A program made the translations under genes and the position numbers. From contig NZ_JAMHIW010000003.1 in assembly GCF_023896955.1 (NCBI RefSeq), forward strand, positions 579,598 through 643,597: a stretch of DNA of 64,000 nucleotides, written 5' to 3'. Under the pieces are notes generated by a model. That model was not told the origin of the DNA. It worked only from the letters and a program-made list of their open reading frames with translations, and did no database searches. The DNA comes from Micromonospora sp. RHAY321. GTDB taxonomy: Bacteria; Actinomycetota; Actinomycetes; Mycobacteriales; Micromonosporaceae. Of this stretch, positions 41,384 through 50,554 are shown one piece after another; within the stretch, counting starts at the first letter, position 1; every line of letters starts with the position of its first letter.

Positions 41384-43783
41384 TCAGCCGGCCGAGCGGC
41401 GGGCGGGGCGGCGGCCGGGCGGTGAGTGTGGCTCCGGCCCGGGGTCGGGCAGCGGTGGCATCGGCCGGACGACCGGCTCGGCACCGGTGACCCGCACCTG
41501 CTCACCGTGGTGCCACAGGTCGACCGCGGCGTCGGGGGCGGCGTCGGGCAGCTCGTAGCGGGCCTCGGCGGGAGTCAGCGTGACCCGCAGACGGTGTTCA
41601 CGCCAGCGCAGGTTGAACGCCAACCGGTCGATCCGCCGGGGCAGCCGGGGGTCGAAGGAGAGCACCCCCCGGTCGTCGCGCAGCCCGCCGAAGCCCTGCA
41701 CCAGCGCCAGCCACGCCCCGGCCAGCGAGGCCAGGTGCAGCCCGTCGGCGGTCTTGTCGCCCAGGTCCTCCAGGTCCTGGAGCACCGACTCGGCGAACAG
41801 GTCGTACGCCAGGTCGAGGTGCCCGACCTCGGCGGCCAGCACGGCCTGCGGGGCGGCCGACAGCGACGAGTCGCGGACCGTGCGGGCCTCGTAGTAGGCC
41901 AGGTTGCGGGCCTTCTCGTCGGCGGTGAACTCGCCGGGGCAGTGCTGCATGGCCAGCACGAGGTCGGCCTGTTTGACCACCTGCCTGCGATACAGCTCCA
42001 GGTAGGGGTAGTGCAGCAGCAGCGGATAGTCGTCCTCGCCGGTGTTCGCGAAGTCCCACTCCGGCTGCTCGGTGAACCCGGCGGCCTGCTGGTGCACCTC
42101 GCGCTCCCGGTCGTACGGGACGAAGACCCCGTCGGCGGCGGCACGCCAGCCCGCCACCTCTGCCGGGTCCACGCCGAGCCGGCCGGCCAGCTCGGGGTGG
42201 CGCTCGGCGGCGTCGGCCGCGCCACGCAGATTGCGCCGGGCCATCAGGTTGGTGAAGACGTTGTCGTTGACCAGCGCGGCGTACTCGTCGGGGCCGGTCA
42301 CGCCGTGCAGGTGGAACGCGCCGTCGTCCGACCAGTGGCCGAAACCGTGCCACAGCCGGGCGGTCTCCACCAGCAGTTCCAATCCCGCCTCGGCGAGGAA
42401 CTGCTGATCGTCGGTGGCCGCCACGTACCGCAGCACCGCGTCGGCGATGTCGGCGTTGACGTGCAGCGCCGCCGTGCCCGCCGGCCAGTAGCCGGAGCAC
42501 TCCCGGCCGCCGATGGTCCGCCACGGGAAGGTGGCCCCGCTCAGCCGCAGCTCGGCGGCCCGCTCCCGCGCCTCCGACAGGTGGGCGTGGCGCCAGCGCA
42601 GCGCCGAGCGGGTCACCGCCGGAGCAAGGTACGTGAGCACCGGCAGGACGTAGCTCTCGGTGTCCCAGAGCACGTGCCCGTCGTAGCCGTTGCCGGTCAG
42701 CCCCTTGGCCGGGATGGTCCGGTCGGAATCCGGGCGGCCGGCCTGGATGAGGTGGAACATCGCGAACCGGACCGCCTGCTGGAGTTCCGGGTCGCCGTCG
42801 AGCAGGACGTCGGCGGCCTGCCAGGCCGCGTCGAGCGTGGCGCGCTGGTCGGCGAGCAGCGCCTCGAAGCCGTCCGAGCGGGCCGCGTCCGCCTCGGCGG
42901 CCACCAGGTCGGCCAGTTCGCCGGGAGGCGTCCCGTCGACCGACGCGCACTCGTAAGCGGCGAACTTGGTCAGCCGCAGCCGCTCGCCCGGGTGCAGCCG
43001 GCCGGTCACGGTCAGCCGTACCCGGTCGGGGGTGCGGTCCCCGGTGGTGGTCACCGTGTCCGGCGCGTCCACCAGGTGGCTGACCGCCACCGCGACGCGT
43101 TGGCCGCTGCGCTCGGTGCGGTGCACCAGCACCCCGTCGAGACCGGCCACGCGGTACGTCTCGGCGATCAGCGGATCGGTGAGCACCGAGGCCGCACGGG
43201 GGTCGTCCGAGCGCTCCGGCACCCGCTCGTTGGCCAGCAGATCCGAGCAGACCCGGAGTTCGACGGCGGCGTCCAGCGGCTCCACCTCGTACCGGACGGC
43301 GGCGACCGGCCGGCGCGGTAGGGACACCAGCCGGGTGCTGCGGATCCGTACCCTCCGCCCCGCCGGGGAGATCCACTCGGTCTCCCGGCGCAGCACGCCG
43401 GCACGGAGATCGAGCACCCGTTCGTGGCCGCGCAGCGTCCCGGTCCGGATGTCCAGGGGTTCGTCGTCGACCCAGAGCCGGATCAGCGCGGCGTTCGGGG
43501 CGCTGACGATGGTGTCGCTGTCCCGGGGAAACGCGTACCCCTCCTCGGGGTAGCTCAGCTCGCGCCGCTCGTGGAAACCGTTGACGTAGCTGCCCGGCAT
43601 CCCGCACGGCGCGCCCTCGTCGAGGACGCCGCGCCAGCCGACCCACCCGTTGCCCAACGCGAAGATCGACTCGGTCTCGCCGAGCCGCTCCAGGTCGGCC
43701 GCCGTACGCCGGATCCGCCAGATCTCCTCGTCCGCCGTCCCGGCGGCGGGCGGCGGCTGGTCGGTGGTCGAACTGGTGTGCAC
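41384..43783 (-). CDS. Glycoside hydrolase family 65 phosphorylase (trehalose/kojibiose/maltose type)
   Basis: A 799-residue cytosolic enzyme with the GH65 layout: N-terminal beta-sandwich (1-270), (alpha/alpha)6 barrel (320-720) and C-terminal sheet. GHVLWDTESYVLPVL is the substrate-side motif and the general acid is E500 in GVTGPDEYAALVNDN; the phosphate-site region KQADLVLAMQ is conserved. GH65 members phosphorolyse alpha-glucobioses to beta-glucose 1-phosphate. A beta-phosphoglucomutase gene, frequent next door, is absent. AGGAGG stands four bases before the GTG start at 43783. Confidence 0.93.
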   Translation of the reverse strand: MHTSSTTDQPPPAAGTADEEIWRIRRTAADLERLGETESIFALGNGWVGWRGVLDEGAPCGMPGSYVNGFHERRELSYPEEGYAFPRDSDTIVSAPNAALIRLWVDDEPLDIRTGTLRGHERVLDLRAGVLRRETEWISPAGRRVRIRSTRLVSLPRRPVAAVRYEVEPLDAAVELRVCSDLLANERVPERSDDPRAASVLTDPLIAETYRVAGLDGVLVHRTERSGQRVAVAVSHLVDAPDTVTTTGDRTPDRVRLTVTGRLHPGERLRLTKFAAYECASVDGTPPGELADLVAAEADAARSDGFEALLADQRATLDAAWQAADVLLDGDPELQQAVRFAMFHLIQAGRPDSDRTIPAKGLTGNGYDGHVLWDTESYVLPVLTYLAPAVTRSALRWRHAHLSEARERAAELRLSGATFPWRTIGGRECSGYWPAGTAALHVNADIADAVLRYVAATDDQQFLAEAGLELLVETARLWHGFGHWSDDGAFHLHGVTGPDEYAALVNDNVFTNLMARRNLRGAADAAERHPELAGRLGVDPAEVAGWRAAADGVFVPYDREREVHQQAAGFTEQPEWDFANTGEDDYPLLLHYPYLELYRRQVVKQADLVLAMQHCPGEFTADEKARNLAYYEARTVRDSSLSAAPQAVLAAEVGHLDLAYDLFAESVLQDLEDLGDKTADGLHLASLAGAWLALVQGFGGLRDDRGVLSFDPRLPRRIDRLAFNLRWREHRLRVTLTPAEARYELPDAAPDAAVDLWHHGEQVRVTGAEPVVRPMPPLPDPGPEPHSPPGRRPARRSAG

Positions 43784-43811
43784 AGAACCTCCTGCGGGTG
43801 CCGACGTCCCT

Positions 43812-43876
43812 GTCCAGGGAAGCAGAGCCGGCTGTGTGATCCCTGGACGAAGGTCGGGAGGCGGCCCCGACCTTCG
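43812..43876. repeat. Two interlocked inverted repeats in a divergent intergenic region
   Basis: GTCCAGGGA (43812-43820) pairs with TCCCTGGAC (43840-43848), and directly after it CGAAGGTCGGG (43848-43858) pairs with CCCGACCTTCG (43866-43876). Both are perfect. They lie between the divergent GH65 and PAP2 genes, where a terminator is not expected, so they may be regulatory. Confidence 0.6.
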
Positions 43877-43953
43877 ACTCCTGCCCTGCCCCGTGGCGCG
43901 TTCCTACCCTGTCTCCCAGATGAACAAGGTATGAACATCTGGTGAGGTGATTC

Positions 43954-44583
43954 ATGGTCGACACTGGCAACGTGGATGTTCCGGAGATCAGCGCCGAGTG
44001 GTACCGCGACGTCGTCGAGGTCGCCGCCGACAGCCCGCACCCTGTGCAGTGGTTCGTCGGGCACGCCACCGAGGGGGTGATCCTGCTGCTCGGCGCGCTG
44101 CTGCTGGTGGCCGCGCTGAGACGCCTGGCCGGCGGCCCGTACGACCGGGCGCTCGCCCTGGTCGCGCCGGTGCCGGCCCTTGTGGCGTACGCGTCCAGCG
44201 AGTGGCTCAAGACGGTGGTGGACGAGGACCGCCCCTGCCGGGCGATCGGGTCGGCGATCGTCGCCGGCACCTGCCCACCCCCCGGCGACTGGTCGTTCCC
44301 CAGCAACCACGCCACCGTGGCGGGTGCCCTCGCGATCACCACGCTGCTGCTGTCCCGCAGGCTCGGGCTGGTCGCGCTGCCGCTGGCCGCCCTGGCCGCC
44401 TTCTCCCGGGTCTTCGTGGGCGTGCACTACCCGCACGACGTGGTCGCGGGCGTGCTGCTCGGCGCCCTGGTCGCCGTGCTGGCCACCCCGCTGCTGGCCC
44501 GCCTGGCCGCCGAGGCGCTGCGCCGCCGCGCCGACCGCGTCCGCCGCCCGGTCCCCGACCTGGCCGGCCCACCCGGCCACTGA
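43954..44583 (+). CDS. PAP2-family membrane phosphatase
   Basis: A 209-residue protein with about five membrane segments and the complete phosphatase signature: KTVVDEDRP (K-x6-R-P), PSNHATVAG (P-S-x-H) and SRVFVGVHYPHD (S-R-x5-H-x3-D). Such enzymes dephosphorylate undecaprenyl or decaprenyl diphosphates or phosphatidic acid at the outer face of the membrane. Ribosome binding site GAGGTG. It is convergent with the prepilin peptidase gene. Confidence 0.92.
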   Translation: MVDTGNVDVPEISAEWYRDVVEVAADSPHPVQWFVGHATEGVILLLGALLLVAALRRLAGGPYDRALALVAPVPALVAYASSEWLKTVVDEDRPCRAIGSAIVAGTCPPPGDWSFPSNHATVAGALAITTLLLSRRLGLVALPLAALAAFSRVFVGVHYPHDVVAGVLLGALVAVLATPLLARLAAEALRRRADRVRRPVPDLAGPPGH

Positions 44584-44596
44584 CCCCGCCCAGGGG

Positions 44597-45403
44597 TCAG
44601 GTGGCTGCCAGGAGCGCACCGACGGTGCCGAGCAGCAGGAACGGGCCGAAGGGCAGGTGGGTGGTCCAGCGCGCCCGCCGGGCGGCCAGCAGACCCAGAC
44701 TGACCAGCGCGGACAGCCCGAACGCGAGCAGCAGGCCGAACACCAGGACCGGCCAGCCGTACCAGCCGAGCAACGCGCCCACGCTGAGCGCCAGCTTGGC
44801 GTCGCCCAGCCCGAAGCCACGGCGGCCGAGCAGCAGCGTGGTGGCCGCGAAGAGCAGGGCCAACCCGGCGCCGGCGGTGACGGCGCGCAGCCACGGCCCC
44901 GTTTCGGCATCGCCGAGCGTGGCGACGCCGAGCAGCAGCCAGGTCCCGGCCGCCGCCGGCAGGGTGAGCCGGTCCGGCAGCCGGTGCACGGCCAGGTCGA
45001 CGACGACCGCCGGGATCGTCCAGCCGAGCCACCAGGCCAGCGCCGCCAGCGCTCCGAACGGAGGGCCGACCAGCGCCAGCACGACCGCTGCGGCGAGCAC
45101 GGCCAGCTCGACCGCGCCGGGTGGCGGCCCGACCCGGGACCGGCAGCCACCGCAGCGACCGGCCGGCCCGAGCGCCGGCCAGGGCCGGGTCAGGCCGATC
45201 GGCGCGCCGCAGGCGTCGCAGCGGGTCCGGCTGGCGGTGCCCGGGGATACGGCGTAGCGCAGGGCGGCGAACCGGAGCACCGGGCTGATCGCCAGGATCG
45301 CCACCACGGCCGGGAGCGGGAGGCGGCCGGTCACCGTGGCGGCTCCTCCGTCCGGCCGGTTCTCCTGGCCGGGGGCGGTCGCCGAGGGGCCGGTCAGCGC
45401 CAT
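44597..45403 (-). CDS. A24 family prepilin peptidase (TadV/PilD type)
   Basis: A 268-residue aspartic protease in the membrane. It retains the cytosolic zinc loop of full PilD proteins (CDACGAPIGL and CGGCRSRV) and both catalytic Asp motifs, DLAVHRLPDRL and GFGLGDAKLALS, with about seven membrane segments. It should cleave the leader of the Flp-like and TadE-like pilins of the locus to the right. The ATG at 45403 is used; an upstream extension has no similarity. Confidence 0.92.
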   Translation of the reverse strand: MALTGPSATAPGQENRPDGGAATVTGRLPLPAVVAILAISPVLRFAALRYAVSPGTASRTRCDACGAPIGLTRPWPALGPAGRCGGCRSRVGPPPGAVELAVLAAAVVLALVGPPFGALAALAWWLGWTIPAVVVDLAVHRLPDRLTLPAAAGTWLLLGVATLGDAETGPWLRAVTAGAGLALLFAATTLLLGRRGFGLGDAKLALSVGALLGWYGWPVLVFGLLLAFGLSALVSLGLLAARRARWTTHLPFGPFLLLGTVGALLAAT

Positions 45404-45993
45404 GTCGGCCCCGCCGGGCGCCGGGCGTCGGCCGTGAAGGCGAACACGGATCGTGACTGAACGATCGCTTGGGTGTAGCGGATGGCGCGGAAAGCGACCT
45501 GCGCGGCCGGCCGTCCGACGGGCCTGCGGACCCGGTGCGGACCGGCCACCGCGCGGGTTGGGGCGGCCCGTCGACCGGCCGCCACCGTCGACCGGATGCC
45601 GGGATGGAACCGCGATGTCCCACTCCCGGGACCGACGGACAGGCCGGGTCGACCCCACCCGACCCGGCGTCGTCCGCCCGTCGGCGACCCCTCGGTCGGC
45701 AATTGCTCGGAGCGCAGCGCGGACACCCGCCACCACCACCTGTCATCACGCAGAGTGTTCACTTGAATTGCCTCTGTTGCATCGGCGAGCGTCAGCCTAT
45801 GCTCGCCCCTTGGGTGTGACGCAAGCCTCACCACAACAACCGGACGACACAGGACCTTGCATTTGTAAAAGATCCGTATCGGTGAATGCAGAAGCGCAAT
45901 GAACGGCTCCGGATGTGCTGATCCGGGCGCGCTTCCGCATGCCCGGCGGCGGTGATCCGTCGCCGCACCGGGCGACCAGGAGGAGGCTCGACG
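45404..45993. other. 590-bp divergent intergenic region upstream of the Tad locus
   Basis: I see no supportable gene here. The last 200 bases are less GC-rich and carry a hairpin GGCGAGC/GCTCGCC (45784-45790 and 45801-45807) and a possible promoter, GTTGCA 45776-45781 and TATGCT 45798-45803 with a 16-base spacer. This is the likely control region of the pilus operon. Confidence 0.45.
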
Positions 45994-46560
45994 GTGCGCG
46001 GACGGCAGCTCAGACGAGCGGCAATCTGCCTGCTGACGGTCGTGGCGGCGGTGTCGGTCACCGGCTGCGGCAGCGGACGGGAGACCGTCGAACGGCCGGC
46101 GCCGGCCCCCGGCGACGGGCAACACGCAGATCCGGAGGTCGAACGGCCGGCCGCCGAAAAGGCGGCGCTCGACGCGTACTCCGGTTATCTCGCGGCCTCG
46201 CGTACGGCGAGCCGACGCAGTGATCCGCATGCGCCGGAACTGTCCCGGTTCCTCGCCGATCCACTGCTCACTCGGGTCCAATTGTCCATTCGCGAGGCCA
46301 AGGAGCACGGCGCCATGCGTACCGGGACCTTGAAGTCCGACCCGACCGTGACCGCGGTCAGCCTCGAGTCGAACCCGGCCACCGTGGACATCCAGGACTG
46401 CCTGGACGCGACCGGCTACCGGCTGGTCTACGCCAAGGACCAGCGGGTGGTCCCCGGCAGCGGCGGCGGCCGGCACTTCGCCACCGCCACCGCGACCCGC
46501 TATCCCGACGGCCGGTGGCTGATCAACTCCAGCGCGGCGCACCGGGACCAGCCGTGCTGA
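45994..46560 (+). CDS. Lipoprotein of the Tad locus
   Basis: A 188-residue exported protein. The signal RRAAICLLTVVAAVSVTGC ends in a lipobox (V-T-G-C). The mature part has a helical region followed by a small alpha/beta domain (NPATVDIQDCLDATGYRLVY, HFATATATRYPDGRWLINSS) resembling the NTF2-like fold of small actinobacterial lipoproteins. AGGAGGAGG at 45978-45986 precedes the GTG at 45994. It overlaps the next gene by seven bases and so belongs to the pilus operon. Confidence 0.85.
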   Translation: MRGRQLRRAAICLLTVVAAVSVTGCGSGRETVERPAPAPGDGQHADPEVERPAAEKAALDAYSGYLAASRTASRRSDPHAPELSRFLADPLLTRVQLSIREAKEHGAMRTGTLKSDPTVTAVSLESNPATVDIQDCLDATGYRLVYAKDQRVVPGSGGGRHFATATATRYPDGRWLINSSAAHRDQPC

Positions 46561-47519
46561 CCTGGGGAGGAAGGGGCGCCCCGGCCCGTACCGCCCGGGC
46601 CGGGACGCCCCGCCGGGCGCTCGCCGGGCTCGGCCTCGCGCTGCTGCTGGTGGTCGGCGGAACCCTCCCGGCGGTCGCCGCCCAGCGTGCCGACCCGGGC
46701 GGGAACTGCCCGCTCGACCAGCCGGACTGCAGCGTCTGGGACGACGAGCCCGGTACGCCGGGCGGTGGCGGGGACAACGGGGGCGGGGATTCCGGCGGCG
46801 GAGACTCCGGCGGCGGTGGAGGCGGCGGCGTCTGCCAGTGGGGCGGGCGGACCATCCCCTGCTACGACGACCTGCTCGGCTGGTTCAACAACGGCGACGG
46901 CTGCTACTACAAGGCGACCGAGGGGGAGGTCGATCCTCCCGAGGGTCAGCAGTGGTATCTGCAGACCTGCAACGGCGGCGACGTGGGTGCCCAGGACGTG
47001 GTGCTGCGGGACGGGCCGCCACCCGGCTACGGCGCACCGCCGGACCCGGAGGAGCTGGCGCGTCGCGCCCTGGCGTCGATCAAGCTGCTGCCCGCCCGGC
47101 TCCGGGTGGCGCCGCGCAAGAGCGTCGGCCCCGGCCTGGTCGGCCTGCCGGTCTGGATGTGGGCGACGCCGAGCGCCAACTACTTCGGCCCGCTGCACGC
47201 CTCCGCGTCCGACCGCGACGTGACCGTCTCCATCGAGGCGAAGGTCGACCGGATCGTCTGGGACATGGGCAACGGCGAGACGGTCCCCTGCGACGGCCCC
47301 GGCACCCCGTACGACGCGAAGGGCAGTCACGCCGGCCAACCCTCCCCGGACTGCGGCTACGACAAGGGCTACCCGAAGGCCGGCACCTACCGCGTCGGCG
47401 CCACCACCTACTGGACGGTGACCTGGCGTGGTGGTGGTGAGAGCGGCGAGATTCCGCAGACCCGGACCAGCGGCACCGTGCCGATCCAGATCAACGAACT
47501 CCAGGTGGTGACGCGATGA
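46554..47519 (+). CDS. Secreted Gly/Pro-rich protein of the Tad locus
   Basis: A 321-residue exported protein: signal peptide (ALAGLGLALLLVVGGTLPAVA), an acidic Gly/Ser-rich stretch (GGGGDNGGGDSGGGDSGGGG), then a conserved domain with VGLPVWMWATPS and the PKD-like VSIEAKVDRIVWDMGNGE. Homologous proteins recur directly upstream of CpaB/TadA genes in streptomycete and Micromonospora Tad loci. Probably surface-exposed pilus-associated protein; role unknown. GTG start at 46554, overlapping the lipoprotein gene. Confidence 0.82.
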   Translation: MLTWGGRGAPARTARAGTPRRALAGLGLALLLVVGGTLPAVAAQRADPGGNCPLDQPDCSVWDDEPGTPGGGGDNGGGDSGGGDSGGGGGGGVCQWGGRTIPCYDDLLGWFNNGDGCYYKATEGEVDPPEGQQWYLQTCNGGDVGAQDVVLRDGPPPGYGAPPDPEELARRALASIKLLPARLRVAPRKSVGPGLVGLPVWMWATPSANYFGPLHASASDRDVTVSIEAKVDRIVWDMGNGETVPCDGPGTPYDAKGSHAGQPSPDCGYDKGYPKAGTYRVGATTYWTVTWRGGGESGEIPQTRTSGTVPIQINELQVVTR

Positions 47520-47556
47520 ACGCGAGGAATGAGCGGCTCGGGACGGCGGTGGCCCG

Positions 47557-48213
47557 GTGAGTCTCGCGACGCGCAACGGGACCGGTCCGGTGGACGCGCC
47601 GGTCAGCCCGCCCAAGGTGGTCCGGCAGCGCCGGGTCCGCCCCGGGCTGCTCGGTCTGGCCGTACTCCTGATCGCCCTCGGCGGGCTCGGCTCGGCCTTC
47701 GCGGTCACGTCGGTCCGGGCCACCGGCAGCTACCTCGCCGTGGCCCGGCCGGTGCAGGTGGGCGGGGAGATCAGCGCGGCCGACCTGGTCACCGTGCAGG
47801 TGGCCGGCGGTCAGGGGTTGCGCCCGGTGCCCTCCGGCAGGCTGGACGAGGTGATCGGCAAGCGGGCCGCCGTGGCGCTGGTCCCGGGCACCCTCCTCAC
47901 GCTGGGGCAGGTCACCGACGACCCGCTGCTCGGCCCCGGCCAGCAGCAGATCGCGCTCGGCCTGAAGACCGCGCAGGTGCCGGCGCGCGAGTTGCACCCC
48001 GGGGACAAGGTCCTCCTGGTCAGCACCCCGGACGACAACGCCACCGAAGGGGCCGCCGCCGGCACCCGGTTCACGGCCGTCGTGATCGACACGGACAACC
48101 CGGCGAACGACGACCGGGTGCTGTACCTGGCGCTCGCCGTCCGGGACGTGCCCGCCGTGGTGGCGCTGGCCGCGCAGGAACGGATCGCCGTCGTGCTGAC
48201 CGAGGCGGCCTGA
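47557..48213 (+). CDS. CpaB/RcpC-like SAF domain protein
   Basis: A 218-residue protein with one N-terminal membrane segment (LLGLAVLLIALGGLGSAFAV) and a SAF domain (YLAVARPVQVGGEISAADL, IGKRAAVALVPGTLLTLGQV). CpaB/RcpC proteins help assemble the Tad secretin or export channel; here, without an outer membrane secretin, it may line the export path. GTG start at 47557. Confidence 0.87.
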   Translation: MSLATRNGTGPVDAPVSPPKVVRQRRVRPGLLGLAVLLIALGGLGSAFAVTSVRATGSYLAVARPVQVGGEISAADLVTVQVAGGQGLRPVPSGRLDEVIGKRAAVALVPGTLLTLGQVTDDPLLGPGQQQIALGLKTAQVPARELHPGDKVLLVSTPDDNATEGAAAGTRFTAVVIDTDNPANDDRVLYLALAVRDVPAVVALAAQERIAVVLTEAA

Positions 48214-48215
48214 GC

Positions 48216-49016
48216 ATGGCCATCATCGCGCTGGTGTCCGCGAAGGGTTCGCCCGGCGTCACCACCTCGGCGCTGGCCTGCGCGCTGGCCTGGCACCGAC
48301 GGCTGGTGCTCGCCGAGTGCGACCCGGCCGGCGGGTCGGTCCTCGCCGGCTACCTGGGTGGCCAGTTGGACGGGCCGCGCGGCATCGGCGAGCTGGCCGT
48401 CGGTGAACTGCGCGACGGCGACCTGGAGACCGCGTTCTGGTCCCAGCTCGTCGACCTGGACGCGCCCCGTCGCGAGCGGCTGCTGCTGCCCGGGCTGGTC
48501 GACCCGGCGCAGGCCGGCAGCGTCACCCCGCTGTGGCAGCGCTTCGCCGACTACTTCAACGCCCTGGACCGCGGCACCCCGGGCTACGACGTGCTGGTCG
48601 ACTGTGGCCGGCTGCACGTCACCGGGCCGCCGTGGCCGGTGCTGCGCGCCGCCTCGGTGGTGCTGCTGGTGACCCGGGCCCAACTGCCGGACCTCTCCGG
48701 CACCCGGGCGGTGGTCACCGCGATCGAACGGGACTTCGCCGAACACCGGGTGCCGCCGGGCACCCTGCGGCTGCTGCTGGTCGGCGACGGGCACGGGCGG
48801 GCCGACATCAGCCGCGCGCTGAAGCTGCCCGTGATCGCCCGGCTGCCGCACGACCCGCGTACCGCCGGAGTGCTCGGCCTGGGCGGGACCGTGCGGGCCG
48901 GACGGCCGCTGATGCGCGCGGCGGCCGCGCTGGAGGTGCCGGTCGGCGCGCTGCTCGAGCGGCGGCGGGCCCGGCTGGCCTGGCCGGTGCAGCAGGGGGT
49001 GCCGGATGCGGTTTGA
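48216..49016 (+). CDS. ParA/MinD-like ATPase (TadZ/CpaE type)
   Basis: A 266-residue P-loop ATPase with a deviant Walker A AKGSPGVTTSALA, an acidic switch region AECDPAGGS and a VLVDCGRL Walker B-like strand. TadZ-type proteins position the pilus machine. It lacks the receiver domain of CpaE. It precedes and overlaps the tadA gene by 11 bases. Confidence 0.85.
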   Translation: MAIIALVSAKGSPGVTTSALACALAWHRRLVLAECDPAGGSVLAGYLGGQLDGPRGIGELAVGELRDGDLETAFWSQLVDLDAPRRERLLLPGLVDPAQAGSVTPLWQRFADYFNALDRGTPGYDVLVDCGRLHVTGPPWPVLRAASVVLLVTRAQLPDLSGTRAVVTAIERDFAEHRVPPGTLRLLLVGDGHGRADISRALKLPVIARLPHDPRTAGVLGLGGTVRAGRPLMRAAAALEVPVGALLERRRARLAWPVQQGVPDAV

Positions 49017-50550
49017 GCCGGTCTCCGCCGACCCGCGCCAGCAACCGCCGGACGCCACCTCCACCGTGCCTCCGCTGCCCACACCCGACGGCCGGCACCA
49101 CCAGTCGGCGCCGACGCCACCACCGGCACCCGGAACCGGCGCGCCGCCGCAGCCGCCGCCGCCCCGACCCCGGATGGACTTCCAGGTGGTCCGGGAGCTG
49201 CGCCGGGAGCTGACCGAGCGGCTCGCCCTGTGGCAGCGCGGCCGGGAGTTCACCGTCGACGAGGAGGACACCGAACGGGCACGGCTGGCCGTCGCGGTCG
49301 TCGCCGCGTACGCGGACGCGGTCCGCCGGGCCGGCACCCCGATGGCCGCCGGCGAGGAACGCCTGCTGCTCGACCAGGTGACCGCCGAGCTGGTCGGGCT
49401 CGGCCGGCTGCAGACGCTGCTGGTCGACGACACCATCGAGGAGGTGCACATCCTCGGCTGCGACCAGGTGCGCATCACCCGGCACGGCGGCGGCGTCGAC
49501 TGGGCCGAACCGATCGCCGACAGCGACGGCGAGCTGGTGGAGATCCTCCAGGCGGCGGCCCGCCGGGCCGGTGCGACCGAACGGTCCCTGTCGACCGTGA
49601 AGCCCACCCTCGACCTGCAACTGCCCGACGGCAGCCGGTTGGCCGCGGTGTTCCTGGTCAGCCACCGCCCGTACGCGGTGATCCGGAAACACAACACCCT
49701 GGACGTGAGCCTGGACGACGTGGCCGGCACCCGGGGTGACCTGGACGAGATGATCGACCCGCTGCTGCGCGACTTCCTCCGCGCCGCGATGCGCGCCGGG
49801 CTGAACATCATGGTCGCCGGGCTTGCGGGCGCCGGGAAGACCACGATCATCCGGGCGTTGATGAACGAGATCCCGCCCGACGAGCCGTACGTGCTGCTGG
49901 AGGAGAGCCGGGAGCTGCTGCCGGCCCGCCGCCGGGAGCGGCACCGGGCGGTGATGAGCTTCGAGGCCCGGGAGGGGCACGGTGAGCGCGGCTTCGACGG
50001 CCGGCCGGCCGGCGAGGTGACGATCGCCGACCTGATCCCGCTCTCCCTGCGGATGGGCGTGCTGCGCATCATCGTGGGCGAGGTGCGGTCCCGGGAGATC
50101 GTGCCGATGCTCCAGGCGATGACGACCAGCCGGGGTTCGATGTGCACCATCCACGCCCGTAGCTCGGCCGGCGTCGGTGAACGGATCGTCGAGCTGGCGC
50201 TGGCCCACGGCCGCGAGATGACCGTCGACCAGGCCCGCCGGATGGCCGGCAACGCCCTCGACCTGATCGTCTACGTCACCGTCGAGGACGAGACCGCGAT
50301 CGGCGGGCGCAAGCACCGGTTCGTCTCCCATGTGGAGGAGGTGATCGGGGCGGGTGAGGCCGGCCGGATCACCACCACCACCGTCTTCGGGCCGGGCCCC
50401 GACGGTCGCGCCGTCCCCCGGCACCTACCGGAGCGGGTCCGCGACCAACTGCTGCGGGTCGGCTACGACGCCCGGCTGCTGACGAGGTGGATCGAGGCCG
50501 GCACCGGTGCCTGGCGCCGGCCCCGGCAGACCCGACTGGCCCGGCGGTGA
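49006..50550 (+). CDS. tadA: TadA/CpaF-type secretion ATPase
   Basis: A 514-residue hexameric ATPase of the type II/IV secretion superfamily. After a Pro-rich tail (1-55) the N-terminal domain precedes Walker A GLAGAGKTTI, the Asp box LLEESRELLP, Walker B LRIIVGEVRSRE and the His box TIHARSSAGV. It powers both assembly and retraction of Tad pili in known systems. It is the core gene of the locus. Confidence 0.96.
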   Translation: MRFEPVSADPRQQPPDATSTVPPLPTPDGRHHQSAPTPPPAPGTGAPPQPPPPRPRMDFQVVRELRRELTERLALWQRGREFTVDEEDTERARLAVAVVAAYADAVRRAGTPMAAGEERLLLDQVTAELVGLGRLQTLLVDDTIEEVHILGCDQVRITRHGGGVDWAEPIADSDGELVEILQAAARRAGATERSLSTVKPTLDLQLPDGSRLAAVFLVSHRPYAVIRKHNTLDVSLDDVAGTRGDLDEMIDPLLRDFLRAAMRAGLNIMVAGLAGAGKTTIIRALMNEIPPDEPYVLLEESRELLPARRRERHRAVMSFEAREGHGERGFDGRPAGEVTIADLIPLSLRMGVLRIIVGEVRSREIVPMLQAMTTSRGSMCTIHARSSAGVGERIVELALAHGREMTVDQARRMAGNALDLIVYVTVEDETAIGGRKHRFVSHVEEVIGAGEAGRITTTTVFGPGPDGRAVPRHLPERVRDQLLRVGYDARLLTRWIEAGTGAWRRPRQTRLARR

Positions 50551-50554
50551 CCCG

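Noticed and set aside
45453..45902. Overlapping short frames in the 45.4-45.99 kb gap as genes
   Set aside because: They are Arg/Pro-rich on all frames, lack ribosome binding sites and resemble nothing; the region is better read as a control region.
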